DNA of 64,000 nucleotides from Chrysomallon squamiferum (lineage: Eukaryota > Mollusca > Gastropoda > Neomphalida > Peltospiridae), in the NCBI GenBank assembly GCA_012295275.1, contig CM022665.1:20751650-20815649 (forward strand). The letters run 5' to 3'. Position numbers and translations under genes: made by a program. The notes below the pieces were generated by a model, which saw only the letters and a program-made list of their open reading frames with translations, ran no database searches and had not been told where the DNA came from. Positions within the stretch are counted from its first letter, which is position 1. Every line of letters starts with the position of its first letter. This document shows positions 54,184-64,000 of the stretch, piece by piece.

Positions 54184-56031
54184 AACGTGTTTTCGTTTTG
54201 AAAAGTCAACCACATGTTGCCGCATGAGATTTCTCTAATCTTTTTTTTATCGTCTGACAGTGAAACTTCAAGCTGAATTTGAGCATCGCACCTTGCTCGG
54301 AGTTATCTCCTCTTCTATCTAATTGCAATAAGACAAAACAGTTTTTGCCAATTATAAAGTCGTCAGCTTCTTCTTCTATTTCAACAGTTGATTTTTTATT
54401 TTTTTATTTTTTTTTTTTATTTTTATTTTTTTATTTTTTATCAACTCATTATCTTTCCCTTCTAATGACACCGAGACATCGATGACGTCATAACTCTATG
54501 TGCAAAACTTTTTGTTTTTGTTTACCGCGAGCAATTATCGATTCATGTTGCAAATGTATTCTTTTAAATTAATTAACACTTCTAAATACATGAATGAATG
54601 TTGTTAAACTTAGAAACTGCAGTGAAAACATACATATTTACATGTGCATATATGTACATGTATTATACTGAAGTACGTTCATCCCTTCCATACTTACATA
54701 TACACACATACAGGCAGATAGAGAGACATACATAATACACACAGACACACAGTCAGACAGACATAATACACACGTACATACGAACATATATTCATACATA
54801 CACATGCAAATACATAGTGCATACATATACACACACATACGTACGTACGTGATTACAGTAAGTGCAAATTAAAGATTTATCTTCAAGGCTGTTATTTTTA
54901 CGTATTTCTAGTGTGCACTAGAAATAGCGTGAAAATCTAAAACGAGACTACAGCTGAAGATCATAACGAAAGATAATGAAATGATGAATGGTATTTTTAT
55001 GTGCAGACGGCAGCCAGCGGCAATTTGCGGTGAATCGCTGGTTCTCCATGTTACTTACATTCGGGATAGTTTGAATTAATGTTAGATTATTTGGTTAAAT
55101 TGCACTAAGAATAGCTATAATTAAAACCAAGGCTAAACGTTTATACTTGCAAGTGTTTGTCGACATTTGCATAATTTATTCAGAAATTTATACTGTTTTC
55201 TATAAAACAGGTTTGATTAATGATGCCAGGTGGTAAACGGTTATCCATTTAAACCAGTCAGATGTTAATATTTGAACTGGGCTGTAGTAAATTTTTTACA
55301 TGAAAGAAAACCCGCTTCCATTGACATTTTTTTAGTATTCGATGTAGAAGTGCTACACATACCACTGATATTTCAAATACGTACGGAACAGCTACGTTTA
55401 TTTTAAAATGGTGAACGTCACGGGAATAATTTAAATTAGGAATAAACTGACGCGCTAAATAAAACAGATTTCAATCGGCAAACATTTTCACTTCAAACGT
55501 TCTGTAAATGCGATAACGTTTTCCGAAATACTTGATCGCCCTGTTCAGAAACTGAAACGAGAAAAGAGCACGTGTTTAGAGAAAGTGAGAAAATATTTTA
55601 TCTGTGCCTTCTTCTCTAAACCATTCTGTCACTTAACGAGCTCTGTGAACGTCACTTCTGATGGCAAAAAGCAAATGGAGCATGAAAATCTTTGGAATTC
55701 ACGAATCATTTGAAATGATGAACGCACCAACCCCGTTGTAGTTTGTGACATGGCCTCTGGGAGATGGAAAGGTAATTCCGTCTTCAAACCATAACTAGGT
55801 TGTTCTGACATTCCACGTAATTAAATATTAAAAATAATTTTAAGTGAGTTTTCAGTGTAATTGTTCATTGTTTTACTTACATCACACACGGCATCGGATT
55901 TATAGAAAAAAAAACGCGTGTGGAAACATCGTCTGAAGTTTAGATATATTTTACATGATTGTTTTATTTTTGCTGTTCTATAACTTCTATTGGTGCGAAC
56001 ATACATACATCATAAATGCATTTGTCTGTTG

Positions 56032-56065
<34 letters not shown>

Positions 56066-56630
56066 TGAAGAGAGAAAGAAAACAGAGAGAAAGAGAGAGA
56101 AAAAAAGAAAAAAAAAGAGACACATACAAAATTTACTACCTACTCATGGAGAAAAAACAATTACAAACTAATTAAAAAACTGTACTATCGATGTAATGGC
56201 GGATCTTCGGTGACGTAATTAGTTCGGCGGCCCATTAGGTCGGTAGCCTGTGTGGCGTTCATTTTAAATACTTGATTAACTACAACTAATCTGGTATTTG
56301 GCAAGTATTACGGGAAGCTGTCGAAGTGTGAAATAGAGGCAAACAAGGAATGACCGTTTAACAACTTTGCTTGTTGCCTGTCACAGTCGATCGTTTTAAT
56401 TGTTTCTTAAAGCGCCGCCTCACAAAGCCTGATACGGCTTGATGGGTTTTGCGATATGTTTCGTTATTCTTCGATTAATACAGTGTATGGTGTATTTTTT
56501 ATATCAGACCACATGTATGTTTTAACCAAAGAACCCACACATATTTAATATGATTAGATATATCTATAGACGTACACATACATATATGATATATATACAC
56601 ACATGTTCCTGAAGTGAAATATGAACACTA
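54182..56630. other. Intergenic sequence with short islands
   Basis: Perfect CRE TGACGTCA at 54483-54490. CATA/CACA-type repeats at 54630-54850, then about 1 kb of plain non-repetitive sequence (54960-55990), (GT)n at 56032-56063, and a CpG-containing stretch at 56180-56500. No gene recognised. Confidence 0.5.
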
Positions 56631-56639
56631 AATAACGAA

Positions 56640-56779
56640 CCTTAACAACAAACACACACACATACACATACAGACGTACATACACACATGCATGCATACA
56701 CACTTACACATATGCATAATTCATACATGAACATATGCATACATACATACACACTTATATACAAATGTATGTATGTATG

Positions 56780-56821
<42 letters not shown>

Positions 56822-56880
56822 CATACATACCTACAAACGTATATACACACACACACAAACACACACATATCCCAACACAC
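56640..56880. repeat. (CATA/CACA)n, (ATGT)n and (TA)n compound microsatellite
   Basis: Includes the near-palindromic (TGTA)n(TA)n(CATA)n block at 56767-56832, which can form a hairpin and gives mirror-image reading frames on both strands. Confidence 0.95.
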
Positions 56881-57119
56881 ATATACCTATAGATTGCAAA
56901 CACTGGTGATATAAGGATATATCAGACATAATAATTTATTTTTTACATACACAGACTTAGTTCATAACTGTATGTTAACGATGTAGGTCAAATACTGTTC
57001 TGTATTACATACATGACGAACAAGTTTTCAGATGCATGATTTTTTTTTTTCTCTCTCTCTATTATATTCTCTACAGTCTGTACAGATTTTAAATGCATGT
57101 AATTAAAAGTCATAAATAC

Positions 57120-57620
57120 GGTTGTGCGCAGGAAAAGTTTAATACAGTTTTTGGCCAGTCGTGATCCTGGATCAGGTTTCTCCACACAAATTCAAATTTG
57201 CTGTTCACGTTGTCAGCTGTGCTGTTATAGATATTTTAATTTAACTGAACTATCTCTTTTTTTTTTTTCTTTTTTTTTCTTTTCAGTCCTACTCTCCGTA
57301 AACATCGTGGACAAGTTAAGGTATATACGTCATGTCGCTACCCATGGGGTGCCCTTCATCCATTGTTGTTTTGCATGCTCGAGTGACTTCCCTTGCGGAA
57401 CTCATTGCTATCAGAAACAAAATACACCTCGGGTGTCGATCGTGCTACCCCGGAATCCCAGCCAAACCGGGTCATGACCTCGACGGTAGAACCGGCAGCC
57501 GAAGACAAAGCGATATTGTTATAAACCAGTCGAACGGTTCAGCCTAAGAACGTGGAGCATCTAATAATTACGATAACATCCCAGCCAAAATCGTGTACAA
57601 ATCACGATTCGAAATACTTC
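57120..57620. other. Non-repetitive CpG island-like stretch with open frames
   Basis: Plus-strand frames at 57124-57477 and 57332-57547 overlap in different phases. Neither has a recognised domain, and the first runs through a T-rich tract, so I do not call a gene. Confidence 0.3.
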
Positions 57621-57649
57621 TTTTCGGCTTCGTCATCTCATTTTTATTT

Positions 57650-58390
57650 TTTTATTTATTTATTTTTTTTTTTTTTTTTATGATGAAATTTTGTTGCTTA
57701 TTTTGTCACGAATTTAATATACATCTGTATAATTATTATGTGTTTAGAGCTTTACTTATAAAAAATAATAGTAGTGGTAATATAATAATTATTATTAGCA
57801 GTAGAAGTAGTAGTGGTAGTAAAAGAAGTAGTAATAGTGTTAGTAGTGGTAGGAGGAGAAGAAGAAGAAAAAGTAGCAGATGTAAACTTATTCTGATTTT
57901 CATTCTTTCTCTGCCATCACCAATTATCAACAAAAATTGTTTACGATATTAAAATTTATTTTGTTTGTTTATTTATTTTTATTATTATTTTTTATTTTAT
58001 TTACAAGCAAACGTGTCGTTGTAATTATCGTGCACGTTTTCACATCTTTCTCAGAAATAAAAAAATAAAAAATAGGAGAGAAAAATATTTTCACGTTGTT
58101 ATTTAACTGTCATTTCAAATTAGGGTTACTTAAAAATAATTACGTGGTACATAAGAACCCTTCTGTTTGAATTACAAATAAAAAATTCAGTTAGCTGTGA
58201 AAACGTTACTGGTTTTATTAAAGGTTAATAACGAAAGTTTTTAGTGATAGATTAGTTTAAAATTTACATAATTCGAACACAAAGTGTTAGACTTAAAGAG
58301 GAGAAATGTTTTGATAAAGCTACGCTGTATTTTACTGAATGTTGAGATAAGAAAATAATCTGGGAAGTTATTAACAGTTTTATTTAGTTT
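57650..58390. other. AT-rich spacer with degenerate (AGT)n
   Basis: T run at 57662-57679, AGT/AAG-type array at 57770-57880, then plain AT-rich sequence. Confidence 0.7.
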
Positions 58391-58395
58391 TATTT

Positions 58396-58397
<2 letters not shown>

Positions 58398-58481
<84 letters not shown>
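58398..58481. repeat. (CT)n microsatellite, 84 bp
   Basis: Pure CT dinucleotides. Confidence 0.96.
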
Positions 58482-58483
<2 letters not shown>

Positions 58484-58631
58484 AATCTCCAAATATACAT
58501 ACATGCACACGAGACTATGACTAAACAAGATTTTTCTTTTTTTTCTTTTTTAAAACGTGACTTCATGATCGAGCTTTAAATCTTTTTTTTTTTTTTTTTC
58601 TATTTTTTTGTTAAATCTGTAAATTGACCTC

Positions 58632-58659
<28 letters not shown>

Positions 58660-58662
<3 letters not shown>

Positions 58663-59010
58663 TAGGTAACGAAATTCACGACTGATGCAAACCTGAACCT
58701 CGTGACGTGGACGCCATACCTAAACCCCTCCCCCAACATCACGACTTCCCCCTTGTTCATAGAGAACCAGTGAAGAATAAAAAGAAGCTTTACAACGCTC
58801 TGTATTACGAGGTATTATATTTCTACTAAACTGCCTCGTCACTGTAAAGTTGAGAACTCTGGAACAATGCTGCTGTGCTCACGTTACTTATGCAGACACA
58901 GTGACATCGTATAAGCCTGTAGTTGCGTCGTCCCCGACGTGTTTCTGTTCTGCTCTGAAAACTGCACGACCACTTCTTAGCGTTCTCTACTGTGATGTCT
59001 CAGTAACAGC
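58660..59010. other. Short non-repetitive stretch, nothing recognised
   Basis: CpG-containing sequence between a poly-A run (58635-58662) and the AGT array. The open frame at 58850 continues into the repeat and is not credible. Confidence 0.5.
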
Positions 59011-59017
59011 AGATGTC

Positions 59018-59510
59018 GAAGTAGTAGTACTACCAATTTCAATAGTAGTAGTAGTTGCAATAATAGTTGTTATAGTAGTAGTAATAGTAGAAACAGTAGT
59101 AGTGGCAGTGGTTGTTGTAGTAGTAATAGTAGCAACAGTATTATGTAGCAGTAGTTGAGTTGGTAATATAATCAGGAACAGTACTTGTAGTAGTAGTAGT
59201 AGCAGTAGTTGTGATAGTAGTAAAAGCAGCAGCAGCTGTAGTAGTAGTAGTGATATAAATAGTAATAGCAACAGAAGCAACAGTAATAGTAGTAGTAGTA
59301 GAAGCAGCATCAGTAGTTGTATTATTAGTAGCAGTAATAGTAGCAGTGCTAGTAGTAGTAATAGTAGTAGTGGTAGTGGTAGTAGCAGAACTAGCAGCAG
59401 CAGCAGCAGCAGCAACAACAATCATAGTACCAGTAGTAAAGTAATAGCAGTAAAAGTCGTAGTAATAAAGTAATAGTAGAATAGAAAACATTTTAAAAGT
59501 AGTAGTAGAA
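59018..59510. repeat. Degenerate (AGT)n array, ~490 bp
   Basis: TAG/AGT/AGC trinucleotides with many substitutions. It keeps period three over its length, so several frames on both strands are open (Leu-, Thr- and Ser-rich shadows). Confidence 0.93.
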
Positions 59511-59789
59511 CGACTGCTAGTAATTAAACAGTATTGTTGGTTCTGATACTGTTGGTATAATATTGTTGGTTAGTGTGTGTATGTTTTACAGATGTTTCTA
59601 GCTTGGTATAAATGATGTGCACGAGGATTTTCGTGCAATCTTTAGTTAATTTAATCATGCTTGAGTGCATTCGACCTTTTACAGAACACTGCGCGTGTAG
59701 AGAAGTATATCTAAATTTGACAAAACTAACCACATACTCTGTTTACACACAATTACTCATATATATTCATGCAAAATCATATATTAATC

Positions 59790-59900
59790 GTCGCCCGCCT
59801 TCCGAGTGCAGGTGAATGGGTGCCATACGTTCGAGTCTTGTCAGCGGCATCTGACGGGTTTGTGAGGCTGTGACTGGACTTTGTCCTCCTGCGCCAGTAC
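59790..59900 (+). mobile_element. Possible tRNA-derived SINE fragment
   Basis: GTTCGAGTC at 59829-59837 matches the tRNA B-box core, and the sequence after it (ttgtcagcggcatctgacgg) is non-repetitive. The A-box is unclear and no tail or target duplication was found. Confidence 0.22.
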
Positions 59901-59934
59901 GTTCCCAAATATTGTCTGTGTGCAGAGTCTAATC

Positions 59935-60130
59935 AGACGAACATAAGATAAATATATTTCATACCTAAATATATACATGCTTGGACACATACATAAGATA
60001 CATGCTTGTGGCACATGTAATATATGTACATACACAACATACATACATACAAACAAACATTCATACAGACAGACACAGATAAACACATATATAGATATCT
60101 ACATAAATATCTACATATCCCATATCTTTC
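59935..60130. repeat. CATA/ACACA-type degenerate tetranucleotides
   Basis: Imperfect CATA and ATAC repeats, giving Tyr/Cys/Val-rich shadow frames on both strands. Confidence 0.8.
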
Positions 60131-60215
60131 ATTTACCAGCGAGTACACAAGAAGACAGCTGTTTTTGTTTTATGACAATATTTGTACGTCTCAGAATAAA
60201 TGGTTTTTGTTCAGT

Positions 60216-60264
60216 CAGGTGTAAAACAACACCTGTAATTAACGTCACGTATCCCACACACCTG
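60216..60264. promoter_or_regulatory. Cluster of CAGGTG/T-box-like half sites
   Basis: CAGGTGT at 60216-60222 and ACACCTG at 60229-60235 form a perfect inverted repeat with a 6-nt spacer; a third ACACCTG lies at 60258-60264. ACACCTGTAATTA occurs twice, 29 bp apart. CAGGTG is bound by Snail/ZEB and some bHLH factors, and AGGTGT is a T-box half site. Confidence 0.4.
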
Positions 60265-60349
60265 TAATTACCTGAGATTACAAGCGATGCGCTGATACGT
60301 GTAATCAGCAGAAGTGATTTTTCTTTTCTTTTCAGTTATTATTTTATAT

Positions 60350-60770
60350 ATGTTTCATTATGTTATGCTGTGCTATGTCATTTCATATTATGTTACAGAT
60401 TATAATACGTTACATTACGTTCCATTATATTCCATGACGTTTCATTATATTGCTACGTTACATTAAATAATATTATATTTTTACATTACGTTATATTATG
60501 TTTCGTTACGTTACGTTGTATTATATCATATCATTACACTGCGTTATGTTAAATTATGTCACGCTACATTATACTACGTTACGTTATATTATCTCATATT
60601 ATATTACGTTATATTTTATAATTTTAGGTTACGTTATATCATATTATATCATAGTATATTACATCACGTTAGACCCAATATATTATATTATATTATATTA
60701 TATTATATTATATTATATTATATTATATTATATTATATTATATCATACTACGTTACGTTGTTATTTTATG
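60350..60770. repeat. Diverged pentanucleotide array (TTATA/TTACG)
   Basis: The 5-bp period persists over ~420 bp. It includes a pure TTATA run at 60680-60740, while much of the rest carries ACGTT or CATTA variants with many CpG. Confidence 0.88.
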
Positions 60771-61059
60771 TCATATCATATATATATTAACTATATTAAA
60801 AATAAAAATAGTAAAGATCAAATAAAATTTCGATCTAGTTTTATTTAATAAAATCAAACACTTTCACAAAAAGAAGACGAAAAAAGATTTAATATTTGTT
60901 CATTGCGTCTTAATACTTTGATTTCATCTTTTATCGCTGTCAATATTAATTTAAAAGAAAAAAATAATCAAAAGGAAGACGAAAAAAGATTTGATATTTG
61001 TTCACTGCATTTTAATACGTTAATTTCCCCATTTATAGCTATCAATAAAAAGTGATTTG

Positions 61060-61570
61060 TAATTATCAACAAGTTTCAACGCTTTACAGTTATCGACAGA
61101 ACGATAGAATTAAATCGACGTCTTATTCGTCACTTTACGAGGATCTCTGAAATCTGGCGTAAATTACCGAGTCCAGCCGATCGCACTCCCATCATTTTAC
61201 AAGCAGCAATAAAAATATCTGCGCGATTTGCCATGTTTCATTTAATGGATCGTATTTCATTGAGTCCCTTGACATTACATCAGCAGAGAAATGAGCTAAC
61301 ATATTCACACAAATCAATAATTGCAATTTTTCACCCCGCAGTGTGATTATTCGCTAATTAAACATCGCACAAAACTTAGCTGACAGGAAACTAGAGTCGG
61401 TCAGTTCTCAGTGTTATTTCATCTCGTCCGGCATGATGACGTACATGTCTCTTTAAACAGTGTGACCTAATAATTACTCTGTTATGTGACGTCACGAGAT
61501 CACGTTACATAATTAACTTAGCAAGGCGTGAAGCAGTGAGACGCTCGTTTCATTTTGAATTATTAATGTA
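61060..61570. other. Non-repetitive island with CRE hairpin
   Basis: Ordinary-complexity sequence with several TAATTA-type motifs (61357, 61471, 61512). Contains the CRE inverted repeat at 61482-61512. No gene seen. Confidence 0.4.
61482..61512. promoter_or_regulatory. Inverted repeat containing a perfect CRE
   Basis: TTATGTGACGT and ACGTTACATAA are 11-bp arms with one mismatch around a 9-nt spacer. TGACGTCA occupies 61487-61494. Possible bZIP factor site. Confidence 0.45.
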
Positions 61571-61849
61571 ATGGTGTAAAGTACAACGCAGAGAAAAAAA
61601 AAAAAACCTGATTACTTTAGGTGTCAAGCTTGTTTGTTCATCTGTGTCTTTTTATATTTTAGTGTTTTTCTTTCATTCTTTCTTTCTTTCTTTCATTTTT
61701 TTTTTTTTTTTTTGTGTCTTTTTTTGTTCTTGTTTTTTTTCCGTTTGTTTTTATGGATGAAATGCCGTTAGTAAAATAATAACAATAGTAGTATTAATGA
61801 TAATAACAATAACATCAATAATAATAACAACAAACAACAATAACAACAA

Positions 61850-61867
61850 CAACAACAACAATAATAA

Positions 61868-61898
<31 letters not shown>

Positions 61899-61940
61899 AA
61901 GAAGAAGAAGAAGAAGAAGAAGAAGAAGAAGAAGAAAAGG
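61850..61940. repeat. (CAA)n, (AAT)n and (AAG)n tract
   Basis: The AAG portion (61868-61936) is about 23 pure units. Confidence 0.95.
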
Positions 61941-63323
61941 AAGACACTTGTTAGAATGGTAGAGTGAATGTATCGATCAGGAGTGATTCAGAAATCTGTT
62001 ATTCGTCTTATGACAAACCTTCATTCTCATTCCAGTACCAAACTAAAAAAGCAGAAGGCGAGAATTAAAAAGAAACAGAAGAAAGTCTAACGTTTAATTT
62101 AGTAAGAGAAAACATTTAACATTGTTCAGTAACCAACAACGATGAGCGACGCCGCACGTGCAGTCAGTGTGACGTAATACCAAAGTGATTATGTAGAGTT
62201 AACTGCTAGTGTTAATGGTACATGCAAACGTGAACAATTTCACACAAAAGGAATTTGCTGGCTGGCAAGCGATCACCGATCTGTAAAGTTTGCATTTCTG
62301 ATTTATCGATATTTTGTGGGCCCTCTACAAAATAAATATTGATATATAATGTTTACATCTGCATTTGTGTGAAGAGCATCTGGCATTTGTATTTTTCATT
62401 ATATTGGTTTTTGTGACTTCTTAATGGTAATATTAATAAACTTTACAATATAAGTTTTCATTATATTTAATAAATGGGCATTTATTTATACATACATACA
62501 TACATACGTACATAAATACATACATACATACATACACACACATACATACATTGAAATAATAACATCCAAAAATATGTTCATATGGACATACACATACGCA
62601 TATATACTCATACAAGAGTAGATAGATATGATGAAACATGAATAATAAATAAATAAATAAATAAATAACTTTTGCTGAATTTAGGAAAATTAATTTTCAT
62701 ATACCCAAAGTCAAATAGACTGATATTCATATTAATGAAAACAACACAAAATTTGTTGTTTGAAATGCAATAAACGTGTTATCTCTGGACAGAAGTGAAA
62801 GTGATATTTGTACAAACATTTAAAATCAAATTTGACGGGAAAACGAAATTACAAGATAAATTTTGCTACTGAAATGCCAATATACGAAACACTGAACTGC
62901 TTTAAATTAAACTGACATTTCTTCTTCTTCTTTTTCTTTTGTCTTCTTCTTCTTCTTCTTCTTCTTCTTTTTTTCCTCTTATTTCTTTTTCTTCATTCTC
63001 GACTGAGCGAAATGTCAAAAAAATAAGCCTCATCAGATAATTAAATTATTCGCTACGACGTTTATATTTATTTATTTATGATTTGACTTTAATACTATTA
63101 ATACTAAATCGAAATTATTTTTGATCGTTACTATTTTTATTTTTAATATAGTTAATATATGATATGACTTTAATATTATTAAATGTTAAGTGATCGTACG
63201 TGTTTCAGTTTGATTAAAACAAATTTTATATTTATAAAATTATATTGTCACTCCACCAAAATTTGTCTGAGATATTAACAGATTAAGGGATTTGACCAAT
63301 TGGCAGTTAACTGGCAGTTAATT

Positions 63324-63325
<2 letters not shown>
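61941..63325. other. Intergenic sequence, no gene seen
   Basis: Contains a CACGTG E-box near 62155, (CATA)n at 62488-62555, AAAT tetramers at 62645-62668 and (CTT)n at 62940-62970. Otherwise plain AT-rich sequence. Confidence 0.65.

Positions 63326-63376
<51 letters not shown>
63326..63376. repeat. Poly-T run of about 51 nt
   Basis: Uninterrupted T run, preceded by a doubled gcagttaactggcagttaa. Confidence 0.95.
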
Positions 63377-63378
<2 letters not shown>

Positions 63379-63797
63379 CTTAAAATATCCCAGTATTCAT
63401 TCGTATTTTAAAGTCTGTATTAATATTAGCAAAACGTAAACATATATATATATATATATATTTTTTTATTTAATTTTCAGTCCTTATTATATGTATGTAC
63501 TGTATGTAGGTATGTTTCTTTGTGCCCCGTACAGGCAGACAGGCAGTCATGTAGATATGAGCATATTTCCATATATTTGTCTTATGACAATCTTTTATCA
63601 CGAAGATATAACGTGAAATCGAAATTGTGGTTTGCTGTGACTATAAAAAGGTCAGTTCAAACATAAATCAATGCATTTTGCTCAAAAATCACTGTAATGG
63701 TGTCGCATCAAGTGAGATATCCCATTTAATCACATTTCATAACATTTCATAACACTTCATCTCCACGTTTTGTAACACTCGCTGCACGGGTAAACGA

Positions 63798-64000
63798 TGC
63801 TCTGCAGCCTAGTAACAATGACTAGCTGTGCTAACAAACAGTGTTCTGCAGCTTAGTAACAGTGACTAGCTATACTAAGTGTTCTGCAGTTAAGAATACT
63901 AAGTGTTCTGCTTACAAAGAGTGTTCTGCAGTTTAGTAATACTGACTAGTTGTACAAAGAATGTTCTGCAGCTTAGTAATACTGACTAGCTGTGCTTACA
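63798..64000 (+). repeat. ~42-bp minisatellite continuing past the window edge
   Basis: TCTGCAG anchors at 63801, 63845, 63883, 63925 and 63965 (38-44 bp apart). The unit reads ttctgcagcttagtaatact then gactagctgtgcttacaaa. The last unit is cut by the end of the window. Confidence 0.9.

Noticed and set aside
57124-57547. Possible gene in the 57-kb island
   Set aside because: Two frames overlap in different phases, one crosses a T-rich tract, and no domain or paired exon supports either.
58850-59491. Leu-, Thr- and Val-rich frames up to 144 residues on both strands
   Set aside because: Produced by the degenerate (AGT)n array. No start context, domain or splice structure.

Overview
The window is strongly AT-rich animal DNA: spliced genes with GT-AG introns, and many long microsatellites ((CT/GA)n, (AAT)n, (AAAT)n, (CATA)n, long poly-A/T). 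The composition and the protein sequences fit an invertebrate. A spiralian, probably a mollusc, is my best guess from repeat style, but the sequence does not prove it.

Only two protein genes can be supported, and they form a head-to-head pair in the first 26.6 kb. On the minus strand (3375 down to 73) a six-exon gene encodes a 336-residue protein with two STI1-type repeats like those of the co-chaperone Hop/STI1, but without TPR domains. On the plus strand (3623 to 26554) a 13-exon gene encodes a 686-residue orthologue of DDX18/Has1, the nucleolar DEAD-box helicase of ribosome assembly. All helicase motifs are intact and every exon junction keeps frame. The start codons lie 247 bp apart, so the gap is a likely bidirectional promoter.

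The most unusual structure is inside the DDX18 gene. Five introns (3, 6, 8, 9 and 11) carry decayed tandem copies of their own exon-intron boundary: six arrays in all, of real donor or acceptor sites with the adjoining exon sequence. Intron 10 holds a ~178 bp inverted repeat with arms ~2.06 kb apart. Intron 2 holds a ~1.94 kb insertion that looks like a non-autonomous TA-flanked DNA transposon.

From about 26.9 kb to the end (37 kb) I find no convincing protein gene. Long simple-sequence tracts alternate with islands of ordinary-complexity, CpG-containing DNA. The islands hold regulatory-looking motifs: a full match to the CTCF core at 39485 and two weaker CTCF-like sites, a 16-bp tandem triplet of CRE-like sites at 35022-35061, a hairpin containing a perfect CRE at 61482-61512, and a cluster of CAGGTG/T-box-like sites at 60216-60264. 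This layout suggests a regulatory desert, which is an inference. Notable tandem repeats include a strictly 50-bp, 16-unit satellite with higher-order structure (49.6-50.45 kb), a 35-bp minisatellite (36.7 kb), an exact 80-bp duplication (46.7 kb), a diverged pentamer array (60.35-60.77 kb) and a ~42-bp minisatellite running off the right edge.
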